In this document: in pieces, positions 7,877-21,801 of the stretch
How the letters are laid out: every line of letters starts with the position of its first letter
How positions within the stretch are numbered: the stretch's first letter is position 1
Assembly: GCF_027497995.1 (NCBI RefSeq)
Contig: NZ_JAODBT010000001.1
Location: forward strand, 1,452,488-1,516,487
Length of the DNA: 64,000 nucleotides
Reading direction: 5' to 3'
Origin: Stenotrophomonas sp. Iso1
GTDB taxonomy: Bacteria > Pseudomonadota > Gammaproteobacteria > Xanthomonadales > Xanthomonadaceae
Notes under the pieces: model-generated
Databases searched by the model: none
Told to the model about the DNA's origin: nothing
Seen by the model: the letters and a program-made list of their open reading frames with translations, nothing else
Program-made: the position numbers and the translations under genes

Positions 7877-10836
7877 TCGGAAGCCTTCTTCTTGCGGGTG
7901 GTGGCGGCCTTCTTGGTGGCCGTCTTCTTGGCGGGCTTTTCCTTGCGCGGCGGGCGGGCGTCGGGCTTGTTGGCCACGGCTGCCGGGCGCTCCGGGCGCG
8001 CGGTGGTGGACGGCAGCATCTTTGCCAGGAATTGGCCGGTGTACGACGCCGCGTGCGCGGCTACATCTTCGGGTGTGCCGGTCACCAGGATGGTGCCGCC
8101 GCGATGACCGCCTTCCGGACCGAGGTCGACAACCCAGTCGGCGGTTTTGATCACATCCAGGTTGTGTTCGATCACCACCACCGTATTGCCCTCGTCACGC
8201 AGCTTGTGCAGCACGCCGAGCAGCGCTTCGATGTCGTGGAAATGCAGGCCGGTGGTTGGCTCATCCAAGATGTACAACGTGCGGCCGGTATCGCGGCGCG
8301 ACAGCTCTTTGGACAACTTCACACGCTGTGCTTCACCGCCAGACAGCGTGGTCGCGCTCTGGCCGAGCTTGATGTAGCTCAGGCCCACGTCGACCAGCGT
8401 TTCCAGCTTGCGTGCGATGGACGGTACCGGCTCAAACAGGCGCAACGCATCTTCGACCGTCATCTGCAGCACGTCGTTGATGTTGTAGCCCTTGTAGAGA
8501 ATCTCCAGCGTCTCGCGGTTGTAGCGCTTGCCGTGACACACGTCGCAAGGCACATACACGTCCGGCAGGAAGTGCATTTCCACCTTGATCAGGCCATCGC
8601 CCTGACAGGCTTCGCAGCGGCCGCCGCGCACGTTGAAGCTGAAACGTCCCGGCGAATAACCGCGCGCCCGCGATTCCGGCACCTGCGCATACAGCTCGCG
8701 CAGCGGCGTGAACAAACCGGTATACGTGGCGGGATTTGAACGTGGCGTACGGCCAATCGGTGACTGGTCGATGTCCACCACCTTGTCGAACAGGTCCAGC
8801 CCTTCGACGGTTTTGTAGGGCGCAATTGGATGCGAGGCGCCATTGATCTCGTTGGCTGCCAGCGAGAACAACGTGTCGTTGATCAGCGTGGATTTGCCCG
8901 AGCCGGACACGCCGGTGACGCAGGTCAACAGGCCCGCCGGGATATCGAGGTCCACGCCCTTGAGGTTGTTGCCGCTGGCGCCGCGCAGGTGCAGCGTCAT
9001 CTTTGGGTTGGCCTTGTGGCGGCGCGCCGGAATCTCGATGGCACGCTTGCCCGACAGGTACTGGCCGGTCAGGGAGCGCGGTGCATCCAGGATGTCCTGC
9101 AGTGTGCCTTGGCCGACGATCTCGCCGCCGTGCACACCGGCACCGGGGCCGATATCCAGCACGTAATCGGCCAGGCGGATCGCGTCTTCGTCATGCTCGA
9201 CCACGATCACCGTATTGCCGAGATCGCGCAGGCGGGTGAGGGTGCCGAGCAGGCGCTCGTTGTCGCGTTGATGCAGGCCGATGGACGGCTCGTCAAGTAC
9301 ATACATCACCCCGACCAGGCCGGCGCCGATCTGCGAGGCCAGGCGGATGCGTTGCGCCTCGCCGCCGGACAAGGTGTCGGCCTTGCGCTCCAGCGTGAGG
9401 TAATCCAGACCGACATCCACCAGAAAGCCCAGGCGCTCGCCGATTTCCTTGACGATCTTGGTGGCGATCTCGCCACGCCAACCCGGCAGCGACAGCTCGC
9501 TGAAGAAACGCTTGGCTTCATCAATCGGCAGTACCGCAATCTCCGGCAGTGGCCGGTCGGCGACGAACACGTTGCGCGCAGCTTTATTCAGGCGCGCACC
9601 CTTGCACTCCGGACAGGGCCGCGAGCTGATGTACTTGGCCAGTTCTTCGCGCACGGCCGATGATTCGGTCTCGCGATAGCGGCGTTCAAGGTTCGGAATG
9701 ATGCCCTCGAAGCGGTGCTTGCGCTGGTTGCGGCCACCGGCCTCGGTGAAATAGGTGAAGGTCACCTGGTCTTCGCCACTGCCGTACAGCACCGCCTTCT
9801 GCACATGCTCGGGTAGCGTCTGCCACGCCGCATCCACGTCGAACTTGTAGTGCTTGGCCAGCGAGGCAATCAGTTGGAAGTAGTACGCATTGCGGCGGTC
9901 CCAGCCGCGCACGGCACCGGCGGCCAGAGACAGCTCCGGATGCACCACCACGCGCGAAGGATCAAAGAATTCGGCCACGCCCAGGCCATCGCAACCCGGG
10001 CAAGCGCCCACCGGCGAATTGAACGAAAACAGGCGCGGTTCCAGCTCGGGCAGTGCGTAATCACACACCGGGCAGGAGTACTTGGAAGAGAACAGGTGCG
10101 GCTCTGCCTTGGGATCATCCAGCGGCATCACCGAGGCCATGCCATCGCCCAGTTTGAGCGCGGTTTCAAAGCTTTCGGCCAAGCGCTGCTTGATGTCGTC
10201 ACGTGGGCGGAAGCGGTCGATCACCGCCTCGATGGTGTGCTTCTGGCGCAGGGTCAGCGCCGGCACCGCATCAATTTCGTACAGCTCGCCGTCCACACGC
10301 ACACGCACAAAGCCCTGTGCGCGCAGTTGGTCGAACACCTGCACATGCTCGCCCTTGCGTTCGCGGATCACCGGGGCCAGCAGCATGTAGCGCTGGTCTG
10401 GATCCAGCGTCAGCACATGGTCCACCATCTGGCTGACGATCTGCGCTTCCAGCGGATAGCCATGGTCCGGGCAGCGTGGGCTGCCGACGCGGGCATACAG
10501 CAGGCGCAGGTAGTCGTAGATTTCAGTGATGGTGCCCACGGTCGAGCGTGGGTTGTGCGAGGTGGACTTCTGTTCGATCGAGATGGCCGGTGACAGGCCT
10601 TCGATGTGGTCCAGGTCCGGCTTCTCCATCACGCTCAGGAACTGCCGCGCGTAAGCCGACAGCGACTCGACGTAGCGGCGCTGGCCCTCCGCGTAAATGG
10701 TGTCGAACGCCAGCGAGGACTTGCCCGAGCCGGACAGGCCGGTGATCACGATCAATTTGTCGCGGGGCAGGTCGAGGTCGATGTTCTTGAGGTTGTGCGT
10801 CCGCGCACCGCGGATGCGGATGAAATCCATCGCCAT
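7873..10836 (-). CDS. uvrA: Excinuclease ABC subunit UvrA with a basic C-terminal tail
   Basis: A 987-residue damage-recognition ATPase of nucleotide excision repair. It has two ABC modules: Walker [13 protein letters not shown] and [13 protein letters not shown], signatures [12 protein letters not shown] and [12 protein letters not shown], and Walker [12 protein letters not shown] and [11 protein letters not shown]. Zinc sites are visible as [10 protein letters not shown] with [15 protein letters not shown], and CEACQGDG with [10 protein letters not shown]. coli UvrA is 940 residues; this one carries an extra tail of about 40 residues rich in Lys, Ala and Thr. The start is taken at 10836 ([10 protein letters not shown]); Met3 is equally possible, since no clear Shine-Dalgarno decides. 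The frame extends further upstream but without conserved sequence. Confidence 0.97.
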   Translation of the reverse strand: MAMDFIRIRGARTHNLKNIDLDLPRDKLIVITGLSGSGKSSLAFDTIYAEGQRRYVESLSAYARQFLSVMEKPDLDHIEGLSPAISIEQKSTSHNPRSTVGTITEIYDYLRLLYARVGSPRCPDHGYPLEAQIVSQMVDHVLTLDPDQRYMLLAPVIRERKGEHVQVFDQLRAQGFVRVRVDGELYEIDAVPALTLRQKHTIEAVIDRFRPRDDIKQRLAESFETALKLGDGMASVMPLDDPKAEPHLFSSKYSCPVCDYALPELEPRLFSFNSPVGACPGCDGLGVAEFFDPSRVVVHPELSLAAGAVRGWDRRNAYYFQLIASLAKHYKFDVDAAWQTLPEHVQKAVLYGSGEDQVTFTYFTEAGGRNQRKHRFEGIIPNLERRYRETESSAVREELAKYISSRPCPECKGARLNKAARNVFVADRPLPEIAVLPIDEAKRFFSELSLPGWRGEIATKIVKEIGERLGFLVDVGLDYLTLERKADTLSGGEAQRIRLASQIGAGLVGVMYVLDEPSIGLHQRDNERLLGTLTRLRDLGNTVIVVEHDEDAIRLADYVLDIGPGAGVHGGEIVGQGTLQDILDAPRSLTGQYLSGKRAIEIPARRHKANPKMTLHLRGASGNNLKGVDLDIPAGLLTCVTGVSGSGKSTLINDTLFSLAANEINGASHPIAPYKTVEGLDLFDKVVDIDQSPIGRTPRSNPATYTGLFTPLRELYAQVPESRARGYSPGRFSFNVRGGRCEACQGDGLIKVEMHFLPDVYVPCDVCHGKRYNRETLEILYKGYNINDVLQMTVEDALRLFEPVPSIARKLETLVDVGLSYIKLGQSATTLSGGEAQRVKLSKELSRRDTGRTLYILDEPTTGLHFHDIEALLGVLHKLRDEGNTVVVIEHNLDVIKTADWVVDLGPEGGHRGGTILVTGTPEDVAAHAASYTGQFLAKMLPSTTARPERPAAVANKPDARPPRKEKPAKKTATKKAATTRKKKASE

Positions 10837-11024
10837 GGGAAATCCGGTTTTGAACGCCGCCGGCGAGCCGGGGCAGATGTGGGGGGCGTAGCTGACGGCA
10901 ATCAATCAGCCTAGCGGCCTTGTGATTTGGGGGCAATTGCTGCATTTGCCAGTCCGGAGGCCCCGCGCCGCCCTGTAGGCAGGTCATTGTTCAGGCTCGG
11001 GTTTTATGGCTGGGGGTGGCTTGA

Positions 11025-11054
11025 CCCGACCTTTGGTCTGCCGTTAAAATCCCG
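11025..11054 (+). promoter_or_regulatory. Sigma-70 promoter of rplU-rpmA
   Basis: The -35 box TTGACC (11025-11030) and -10 box TAAAAT (11049-11054) are separated by 18 bp. It is about 55 bp ahead of the rplU start. The leader between them holds a small CCGCC/GGCGG hairpin that could be an L21 autoregulatory site. Confidence 0.7.
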
Positions 11055-11113
11055 CTCCTGTCCGCCCTCGATGGCGGCACGGCGACCACAATAACTACAG
11101 AGGAAGTCTGGTC

Positions 11114-11422
11114 ATGTACGCAGTACTGGTAACTGGCGGTAAGCAATACCGCGTCGCGCAGGGTGAAACCCTTCGCGTTGAAAAGCTCGAAGTCGAAGCC
11201 GGCAGCGAGATTAAGTTTGACAACATCCTGATGCTCGGCGATGCCGACGGCATCAAGTTGGGTGATGCGCTGAAGGGCGCTTCGGTGACCGCTACGGTTG
11301 TGGCCCATGGCCGCGCTGACAAGGTCCGGATCATCAAGTTCCGTCGCCGTAAGCACCACATGAAGCGTCAGGGTCACCGTCAGTACTACACCGAAATTCA
11401 AATCACCGGCATTGCCGGCTAA
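11114..11422 (+). CDS. rplU: 50S ribosomal protein L21
   Basis: A 102-residue protein beginning [18 protein letters not shown] and containing the L21 signature [21 protein letters not shown]. It binds 23S rRNA with L20 in the large subunit. The start has AGAGGAAG upstream. It is followed after 17 bp by rpmA in the usual bacterial pair, with obgE behind. Confidence 0.98.
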   Translation: MYAVLVTGGKQYRVAQGETLRVEKLEVEAGSEIKFDNILMLGDADGIKLGDALKGASVTATVVAHGRADKVRIIKFRRRKHHMKRQGHRQYYTEIQITGIAG

Positions 11423-11439
11423 GCACAGGAGAATCCGTC

Positions 11440-11700
11440 ATGGCACATAAAAAGGGCGTAGGCTCCTCGCGCAACGGTCGCGATTCCAACCCGAAGTACT
11501 TGGGCGTCAAGATCTTCGGTGGCCAGGCCATCGAAGCTGGCAACATCATCGTGCGCCAGCGCGGCACCCAGTTCCACCCGGGCGCAGGCGTTGGCCTCGG
11601 CCGCGATCACACCCTGTTCGCGCTGCTCGATGGCAAGGTTGAGTTCTCGGTCAAGGGCGCCAACAAGCGTCGTACCGTGAGCGTTGTTACGGAAGCCTGA
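11440..11700 (+). CDS. rpmA: 50S ribosomal protein L27
   Basis: An 86-residue protein with the conserved N-terminus [19 protein letters not shown] and the [10 protein letters not shown] motif. L27 lies near the peptidyl-transferase centre. The short gammaproteobacterial N-terminus lacks the cleaved leader seen in Firmicutes. A strong Shine-Dalgarno (CAGGAGAA) precedes the ATG. A terminator follows. Confidence 0.98.
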   Translation: MAHKKGVGSSRNGRDSNPKYLGVKIFGGQAIEAGNIIVRQRGTQFHPGAGVGLGRDHTLFALLDGKVEFSVKGANKRRTVSVVTEA

Positions 11701-11741
11701 TTCCGGACACGCAGGTGCCCACGCCCAGCGTGGGTAGCTGA

Positions 11742-12944
<1,203 letters not shown>

Positions 12945-12976
12945 GTCCATCGACAGCAGCTCGGTGATGGATAGCG

Positions 12977-13000
12977 AAAGCCCGGCGAAAGCCGGGTTTT
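12977..13000 (+). terminator. Rho-independent terminator after obgE
   Basis: The stem AAAGCCCGGC / GCCGGGTTTT (one G-T pair) has a GAAA tetraloop and ends in a T run. Confidence 0.88.
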
Positions 13001-13182
13001 CTGCTTCTGCTTCACTTAAGGTCCCTGTCTTGCAGGGCGGATAGCGGTTTGGAGTGGAGGCGCTTTTGCTTCGAGGTAATCGGCCGAAGCTGGCGGCCCG
13101 AGCTCTCTCGTCCTGCCTTCGGGCGCTTTCCCTGGCATGCAGGGAGGCAGTTGGTCTGGTGGATGGTTTTATCCGGCCCAAC
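13001..13182. other. Intergenic stretch between obgE and rpsT without recognisable gene
   Basis: This lies between the obgE terminator and the rpsT terminator. Short open frames here have no ribosome-binding site or family resemblance. No RNA gene is recognised. Confidence 0.5.
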
Positions 13183-13212
13183 AAAAAACCCGACACAAGG
13201 CCGGGCTTTTTA
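13183..13212 (-). terminator. Terminator of rpsT (possibly bidirectional)
   Basis: On the minus strand the arms AAAAAGCCCG and CGGGTTTTTT enclose a 9-nt loop and end in six T. The plus strand also ends in a T run (GGGCTTTTTAT). Confidence 0.75.
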
Positions 13213-13248
13213 TGCCGGGAGCCTTGCGGCTCCTGGTGATCGCGCGAA

Positions 13249-13518
13249 TCAGGCGGCCTTGATGGCCTTGATGCGAGCGGTCAGGCGGCTCTTGTGACGC
13301 GCAGCCTTGTTCTTGTGAATCAGGCCACGGGCGCTGAAACGATCGAGAATCGGCTGGGCGACGGCGAAGGCTGCCTCGGCGCCAGCGGCGTCGTTGGCAT
13401 CCAGAGCCTTGATCACCTTCTTGACGGCGGTGCGCAGCATCGAACGCTGAGCCGTGTTGCGCGCGTTGCGCACAACGGTCTGCTTGGCGCGCTTCTTGGC
13501 GGACTTGATATTGGCCAC
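13249..13518 (-). CDS. rpsT: 30S ribosomal protein S20
   Basis: An 89-residue basic protein. It begins at a GTG (13518), giving the canonical N-terminus (M)[12 protein letters not shown], with AGGAAA upstream; the longer frame to 13566 is not conserved-looking. The C-terminal [16 protein letters not shown] is typical. S20 binds 16S rRNA early in assembly. In other bacteria rpsT is commonly translated from a non-AUG start and regulates itself; the GTG here is consistent with that. It is divergent from murJ, the common arrangement. Confidence 0.97.
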   Translation of the reverse strand: MANIKSAKKRAKQTVVRNARNTAQRSMLRTAVKKVIKALDANDAAGAEAAFAVAQPILDRFSARGLIHKNKAARHKSRLTARIKAIKAA

Positions 13519-13565
13519 AGTGGTGGTTTCCTGAAAATCGGTGTGGTGGGAACAGCAAGCACGCA

Positions 13566-13594
13566 AGTATGATGGCAGACCAAATGAACGTCAA
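13566..13594 (-). promoter_or_regulatory. Putative sigma-70 promoter of rpsT
   Basis: Read on the minus strand, TTGACG (13594-13589) and CATACT (13571-13566) are 17 bp apart. It lies about 48 bp upstream of the rpsT GTG. Confidence 0.6.
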
Positions 13595-13618
13595 GTCGAG
13601 TTGTCAAGGGGGCTGTAA

Positions 13619-15238
13619 GTGAGTTCACCGCGCATGCTGCGGGGGCTGCTGTCGTTTAGCAGTATGACAATGATTTCCCGGGTGTTGGGTCTGGTCCGTG
13701 ACCAGGTCATCACCACCACTTTCGGCAGCAATGCGACCACGGATGCGTTCTGGGTGGCATTCCGTGTCCCCAACTTCCTGCGCCGCCTGTTCGCGGAAGG
13801 CTCGTTCGCCACCGCCTTCGTGCCGGTGTTCACGGAGGTGAAGGAGACCCGCCCGCACGCGGATCTGCGCGAGTTGATGGCGCGGATCTCCGGCACGCTG
13901 GGCGGCGTGCTGCTGCTGGTGACGGCGCTGGCGTTGATCTTTGCGCCGCAACTAGCGTCGTTGTTTGCCAGTGCGCCTGCAGCGGATCCCGCCAAGCAGG
14001 GGTTGTTGATTGATCTGTTCAGATTGACGTTCCCCTTCCTGCTGTTCGTATCGCTGACTGCACTGGCTGGCGGTGCGCTGAACAGCTTCCAGAAATTTGC
14101 CATGCCCGCGCTGACGCCGGTGATCCTCAATCTCTGCATGATTGCTGGCGCGCTGTGGCTGGCTCCGCGCCTTGGTGGGACGCCAGAGAAGCAGATCCTG
14201 GCGTTGGGCTGGGCGGTGCTGGCTGCCGGCCTCCTGCAGTTGCTGTTCCAGTTACCCGCCCTGAAGGGCATCAACCTGTTGACGCTGCCGCGCTGGGGCT
14301 GGAATCACCCGGATGTGCGCAAGGTGCTGACCTTGATGGTGCCGACCCTGTTCGGCTCATCGGTGGCGCAGATCAACTTGTTGCTGGATACGGTGATTGC
14401 CGCGCATCTCACCGATGGCTCGCAGTCCTGGTTGTCGCTGGCCGATCGGTTCCTGGAGCTGCCGCTCGGCGTGTTCGGCGTGGCGCTGGGGACGGTGATT
14501 CTGCCGGCGCTGGCGCGGCATCACGTCAAGACCGATGGCGAGGGGTTTTCAAATGCGCTGGACTGGGGGCTGCGCACGACGTTGTTGATCGCGGTGCCCG
14601 CCATGCTGGGCTTGCTGCTGTTGGCTGAGCCGTTGATCGCTACGCTGTTCCAGTACAAGAGGTTCACAGCGTTCGATACCCAGATGACCGCGCTGGCGGT
14701 CTATGGCCTGAGTTTCGGTCTCCCGGCGTTTGCGTTGTTGAAGGTGCTGTTGCCGGCGTTCTACTCGCGCCAGGACACGCGGACGCCGGTGCGTGCCGGC
14801 CTGGTCGCGCTGGTGGCCAACATGGTCTTCAACTTCGCCTTGCTAGCGGTGCTGTACCACGCGATGGTGCCGGAGACGCTCAAGGCGCAGGGTGTGATGG
14901 TGGCGCTGTCCAAGCAGCCGGGCCTGCATCTGGCGCTGGGTATTGCCAGCGCCCTTTCCAGTTATCTGAACCTGGGCTTGCTCTGGTACTGGCTGGGCAA
15001 GACCGGTGTCTACCAGCGACGACCGGGCTGGGGCGCCTATATGGTGCGGTTGATGCTGGCCTGCGTGGCGATGGTAGCCGTGCTGGCAGCGCTGCTGTAT
15101 TGGCTGCCTGGCTTTACCGGCATGGACAAGTGGCACCGGATCGGCAGTCTGGCGCTGTTGGTTGGCAGTGGTGGCCTGACCTATCTGCTGGCGATGGTGG
15201 CCATGGGTTTCCGCCCGCGCGAACTGCGCGGGCACTGA
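13619..15238 (+). CDS. murJ: Lipid II flippase MurJ
   Basis: A 539-residue, multi-spanning inner-membrane protein of the MOP superfamily that flips lipid II for peptidoglycan synthesis. The conserved N-terminus FSSMTMISRVLGLVRDQV and the motif RVPNFLRRLFAEGSFATAFVP are characteristic. About 14 hydrophobic helices follow, as expected. The proposed start is GTG at 13619, with GGGGG 5-6 nt upstream; ATG at 13634 (MLRGLLS) is an alternative. It is first of a co-oriented block with ribF, ileS, lspA and ispH. Confidence 0.96.
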   Translation: MSSPRMLRGLLSFSSMTMISRVLGLVRDQVITTTFGSNATTDAFWVAFRVPNFLRRLFAEGSFATAFVPVFTEVKETRPHADLRELMARISGTLGGVLLLVTALALIFAPQLASLFASAPAADPAKQGLLIDLFRLTFPFLLFVSLTALAGGALNSFQKFAMPALTPVILNLCMIAGALWLAPRLGGTPEKQILALGWAVLAAGLLQLLFQLPALKGINLLTLPRWGWNHPDVRKVLTLMVPTLFGSSVAQINLLLDTVIAAHLTDGSQSWLSLADRFLELPLGVFGVALGTVILPALARHHVKTDGEGFSNALDWGLRTTLLIAVPAMLGLLLLAEPLIATLFQYKRFTAFDTQMTALAVYGLSFGLPAFALLKVLLPAFYSRQDTRTPVRAGLVALVANMVFNFALLAVLYHAMVPETLKAQGVMVALSKQPGLHLALGIASALSSYLNLGLLWYWLGKTGVYQRRPGWGAYMVRLMLACVAMVAVLAALLYWLPGFTGMDKWHRIGSLALLVGSGGLTYLLAMVAMGFRPRELRGH

Positions 15239-15303
15239 GGCGGCCGTTATACTGCCCGGCTATACACGACAGAACCGGCCCGTATGGGCCGCATCCGGAT
15301 GGA

Positions 15304-16247
15304 ATGAGCAGGCTTTTTAGAGACGTCGAAGGCGGGGTGTTGTTCCCGCAAGGAAGCGTGGTCTGCATCGGTGCTTTCGACGGCCTGCACCTGGGCCACC
15401 GGGCGCTGGTGCGCCACGCGGTTGATCGCGCCCGTGCGCTTGGGGTTCCGGTCGTGGCGTTGGCGTTTGAGCCGCTGCCGCGTGAATTCTTCGCCAAGGA
15501 CAACCCGCCGCCGCGGTTGATGCTGGCGCGCGACAAGGTTGCCGCCTTGCGTGAGCTGGGCGTGGACAGCGTCGGCCTGCTGCGTTTCGACGCCAAGATG
15601 GCAGCCACCACCGCCGAGGATTTCGTGCGCGACATGCTGGTCCGCCGGCTCGGTGCGCGTGAAGTCTGGATCGGCCCCAAGTTTCATTTCGGCAATCGCC
15701 GTGGTGGCGACATCGCGCTGCTGCGGGCGATGGGTGCCGAGTTGGGCTTTGTCGCCGGCGAGATCGAGCCGGTGCACCTGAACGGCGAGCGCATTTCCAG
15801 CACCCGCATCCGTGAATTGCTGCTGGAAGGCGACTTCGCCCATGCCGGTAGCCTGCTGGGGCGTCCGTACACCATCGGCGGCCGGGTAGTGCGCGGTCAG
15901 CAGTTGGGTCGCACCCTGGGTTTCCCGACCGCCAACTTGCGATTCCCGAAAACACCCGCACTTTCTGGTATCTACGCAACGTGGGTGCATGGTGTTTTCG
16001 AGCAGCCATGGCCTTCGGTATCGAGCTTCGGCACGCGACCGACGGTGCAGGGCGTGGAGCCATTGCTGGAGGCGCACCTGTTTGATTTCCAGGGCGACCT
16101 TTACGGCCGCCACATCGAAGTGGAATTCGTCGCCAAGTTGCGCGATGAAGAAAAGTTCAACGATCTGCCGGCACTGACCGAGCAGATGCACCGCGACGCC
16201 GAACAGGCGCGTCGCATCCTTTCCGAACACAGATTGCGAGCTACCGC

Positions 16248-16251
<4 letters not shown>
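15304..16251 (+). CDS. ribF: Bifunctional riboflavin kinase/FAD synthetase
   Basis: A 315-residue protein that phosphorylates riboflavin to FMN and adenylylates FMN to FAD. The N-terminal nucleotidyltransferase has [16 protein letters not shown] and the [14 protein letters not shown] segment. The C-terminal kinase starts at [19 protein letters not shown] with LGFPTANL and SFGTRPTV. The ATG at 15304 follows GGA. Its end overlaps the ileS start by 4 bp (GTGA), indicating translational coupling. No FMN riboswitch is seen upstream. Confidence 0.96.
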
Positions 16252-19079
<2,828 letters not shown>

Positions 19080-19093
19080 CGGCAGCAGTGAAT

Positions 19094-19145
19094 GGAGAGG
19101 AGTGAGAAATGAGCAAGGGCAACCACTTCGTTCTCACTTCTCCAT
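19094..19145. repeat. Imperfect inverted repeat between ileS and lspA
   Basis: The left arm GGAGAGGAGTGAGAA and the right arm TTCTCACTTCTCC surround about 24 nt. It is similar in arm sequence to the element at 6056-6143. It could form a hairpin in the ileS-lspA mRNA. Confidence 0.55.
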
Positions 19146-19169
19146 GGCAATTTCGCACAGGCGCATTAC

Positions 19170-19676
19170 ATGCAAGCAAAAGTAGCTAAACCCAATGCAC
19201 TGATCTGGCTGTTGCTTTCGGCAGTCGTGATCGGGCTGGACCAGTGGAGCAAGGCGTGGGTGCTGTCGAGCCTGCCCGAGTTCACGCCGGTGCCGGTCAT
19301 CGATGGCTTCTGGAACTGGTACCGCACCTACAACACTGGCGCGGCGTTCAGTTTTCTCAGTGATGCCGGCGGTTGGCAGTTGTGGTTCTTCACGGCGCTG
19401 GCGGTGGCCATCAGTGGCCTGATGGCCTATTGGTTGTCGCAGACGCAGCGTGCCAACTGGCGTGCCGCGTTGCCGTACGCGCTGGTGATCGGCGGGGCCA
19501 TCGGCAACGTCATTGACCGGCAGATGCACGGTCACGTGGTGGACTTCATCCAGTGGTACGTGGGTGACCATTACTGGCCCTCGTTCAATCTGGCGGATTC
19601 GGCGATTGTCGTGGGTGCCATTGGCATCGCGGTGTTCGGTCTGTTCGACGGCAAGTCCGGCAAAAAGGCCGGATAA
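19170..19676 (+). CDS. lspA: Lipoprotein signal peptidase (prolipoprotein signal peptidase II)
   Basis: A 168-residue inner-membrane aspartyl protease that cleaves signal peptides ahead of the lipidated Cys. Four hydrophobic helices are visible. The catalytic Asp pair is Asp116 ([10 protein letters not shown]) and Asp143 (FNLADSAI). The N-terminal QWSKAW and NTGAAFSFL motifs are conserved. It lies between ileS and ispH as in many proteobacteria. At least four predicted lipoproteins in this window would be its substrates. Confidence 0.96.
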   Translation: MQAKVAKPNALIWLLLSAVVIGLDQWSKAWVLSSLPEFTPVPVIDGFWNWYRTYNTGAAFSFLSDAGGWQLWFFTALAVAISGLMAYWLSQTQRANWRAALPYALVIGGAIGNVIDRQMHGHVVDFIQWYVGDHYWPSFNLADSAIVVGAIGIAVFGLFDGKSGKKAG

Positions 19677-19730
19677 TCCCTTTACCTGTTTTCTGCATGA
19701 CCGGTTGCGGCCGGCTGGACTACCTGACTG

Positions 19731-20681
19731 ATGGACGTACTGCTCGCCAATCCCCGTGGTTTCTGCGCCGGTGTCGACCGCGCGATCGAGATCGTCAAGC
19801 GCGCGATCGAGACGCTGGGCGCGCCGATCTATGTGCGTCACGAGGTGGTGCACAACCGTTTTGTGGTCGATGACCTGAAAGCGCGCGGCGCCATCTTCGT
19901 GGAGGAACTGGACGAAGTGCCGGACGGCAATACGGTTATTTTCAGTGCGCATGGTGTCTCGCAGGCAGTGCGTGTAGAGGCGGACCGTCGCGGGCTGAAA
20001 GTGTTCGACGCGACCTGCCCGCTGGTGACCAAGGTGCATCTGGAAGTGGCGCGCCATTGCCGTGCGGGGCGCGACGTGGTGCTGATCGGCCACGAAGGGC
20101 ATCCGGAAGTAGAAGGCACCATGGGCCAGTGGAACCGCGAGCGTGGTACCGGCCAGATCTACCTGGTTGAAGATGTGGACGACGTGGCAACGCTGGTCAT
20201 CGACCAGCCGGAGAACTTCGCTTACACCACCCAGACCACGCTGTCAGTGGACGACACGCGCAGCATCATCGAAGCCTTGCGTGCGCGCTTCCCGGCAATG
20301 CAGGGCCCGAAGAACGATGACATCTGCTACGCCACGCAGAACCGTCAGGACGCCGTGCGTGACCTGGCCAAACAATGCGATCTGGTGCTGGTGGTCGGTT
20401 CGCCGAACAGCTCCAATTCCAATCGGCTGGCCGAACTGGCGCGCCGCGAAGGCGTGGAGTCTTACCTGATTGATGGTGCGCACGAGATCGACCCGCAATG
20501 GGTGATTGGCAAGCAGCATATCGGCCTGACGGCGGGCGCATCCGCACCGCAGGTGCTGGTGGATGGCGTCATCGCGCGCCTGCGTGAACTGGGCGCGGAG
20601 GGCCTTTCGGAATTGGAAGGTGAGCCCGAATCGATGGTGTTCGCGCTGCCCAAGGAGCTGCGTCTCAGGCTTGTGGACTAA
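19731..20681 (+). CDS. ispH: 4-hydroxy-3-methylbut-2-enyl diphosphate reductase
   Basis: A 316-residue [4Fe-4S] enzyme making IPP and DMAPP in the last step of the MEP pathway. The three cluster cysteines are Cys12 ([13 protein letters not shown]), Cys96 ([11 protein letters not shown]) and Cys199 ([12 protein letters not shown]). The [14 protein letters not shown] and [11 protein letters not shown] motifs are also present. It is the last gene of the murJ-ribF-ileS-lspA-ispH block and faces a LysR gene on the other strand. Confidence 0.97.
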   Translation: MDVLLANPRGFCAGVDRAIEIVKRAIETLGAPIYVRHEVVHNRFVVDDLKARGAIFVEELDEVPDGNTVIFSAHGVSQAVRVEADRRGLKVFDATCPLVTKVHLEVARHCRAGRDVVLIGHEGHPEVEGTMGQWNRERGTGQIYLVEDVDDVATLVIDQPENFAYTTQTTLSVDDTRSIIEALRARFPAMQGPKNDDICYATQNRQDAVRDLAKQCDLVLVVGSPNSSNSNRLAELARREGVESYLIDGAHEIDPQWVIGKQHIGLTAGASAPQVLVDGVIARLRELGAEGLSELEGEPESMVFALPKELRLRLVD

Positions 20682-20732
20682 ACCAGTTGATGGCTTTGAG
20701 CCAGCTGCGCTGGCCGGGGCCTGCAGTACCAG

Positions 20733-21656
20733 CTAGAAATCCGGGTATAGCTGCGCGCAGATACGCGCGGCGATGAAGTCGATGAACACTCGGGTGCGCG
20801 GAACCTGGCCGAACATCTGCGGCCAAACCAGCGAGATGCTGCCACGCTCCACAGCATGGCTTTCCAGCACCCGCTGCAGGCTGCCCGCTGCGATTTCGTC
20901 CTTGACCAGATAGTCGGGCGCTTGTGCAATTCCCAGCTCGGCGAGCGCGGCAACGGCGATGGCTTCTTCGTCGTTAAGAATGGTGGCCGGCAACAGTGAC
21001 CTGAAAGGTGCGGCCCCCTTGAACAACCATGCGTCCACGCGACGCGTGAATGACGGCCGGTAATGGATGCAACGGTGCCTGCTGAGGTCGGTGGGTATGA
21101 CGGGTAAGCCATGTTTGAGCAGGTAGTTGGGCGCAGCAAACGTGGCAAGCCGTAGCGGGCCCAGCCGCCGCGCCTGCAGGCTGGAGTCTTCCAGTTCGCC
21201 TAGCCACAGTGCGACGTCATATCCCTCTTCGACCAGATCCAGTCGACGGTCCTCCAGGTTGAGGCTGACCACCACCTCGGGAAACCGCTGCTGGAAATCG
21301 ATCATGGCCGGCAATACGATCCGGCGGCCTATCACCGTAGGTAGGCTGATCTTCAATGGCCCGCGCGGCGTGCGTTCCAGTAGATGCAATTCCTGCTCTG
21401 CATCGTGCAGGTTCTCGACGATGTTCACCACATGTCGATAGAGCACTTCGCCTTCGCCGGTCAGTGATAACGCGTGCGTGGTGCGGTTGAGCAGGCGCGT
21501 TCCCAGCCGCAGTTCCAGTCGTTCTATTGCTTTGCCAACTGCCGATGCAGACAGTCCCAACTTTCTGCTTGCTGCCGAAAAACTGCGTGCTTCTACTGCA
21601 GTGGCGAATGCAACAAGCCCAGTGAGTGATTCGATGGATGTCAGGTGCTTGGACAT
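20733..21656 (-). CDS. LysR-family transcriptional regulator
   Basis: A 307-residue regulator with an N-terminal winged helix-turn-helix (FATAVEARSFSAASRKLGLS, then VGKAIERLELRLGTRLLNRTTHA) and a C-terminal periplasmic-binding-like effector domain. It is divergent from the GMC oxidoreductase gene across 145 bp, the classic LysR layout, so it probably controls the GMC / membrane protein / aldehyde dehydrogenase / catalase-like genes. The inducer is unknown. Sequence resembles the CrgA-type subgroup that acts on redox or aldehyde-related genes, but I cannot place it precisely. Confidence 0.92.
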   Translation of the reverse strand: MSKHLTSIESLTGLVAFATAVEARSFSAASRKLGLSASAVGKAIERLELRLGTRLLNRTTHALSLTGEGEVLYRHVVNIVENLHDAEQELHLLERTPRGPLKISLPTVIGRRIVLPAMIDFQQRFPEVVVSLNLEDRRLDLVEEGYDVALWLGELEDSSLQARRLGPLRLATFAAPNYLLKHGLPVIPTDLSRHRCIHYRPSFTRRVDAWLFKGAAPFRSLLPATILNDEEAIAVAALAELGIAQAPDYLVKDEIAAGSLQRVLESHAVERGSISLVWPQMFGQVPRTRVFIDFIAARICAQLYPDF

Positions 21657-21706
21657 TCTGTCGGCAATGTTGAGACTGCCAGGCGTCTTCCGTCAAACGC
21701 GCAAGT

Positions 21707-21721
21707 GATCAAGCATTGATC
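21707..21721. promoter_or_regulatory. Putative LysR operator (dyad) in the divergent promoter region
   Basis: A perfect 6-3-6 dyad, GATCAA-GCA-TTGATC. It is 51 bp ahead of the LysR start and 81 bp ahead of the oxidoreductase start, where a LysR recognition site would be expected. Assignment to this regulator is inference. Confidence 0.45.
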
Positions 21722-21801
21722 GTGGGCTTCGGACGGGTGTGTACCCGTATATCGACAAAACAGTGCGAGGCGAAAGCGGCGCATCAATGGAGGGTCGACA
21801 G

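Noticed and set aside
13049..13297. Small open frame between obgE and rpsT
   Set aside because: It has no ribosome-binding site, overlaps the rpsT terminator and resembles no family.
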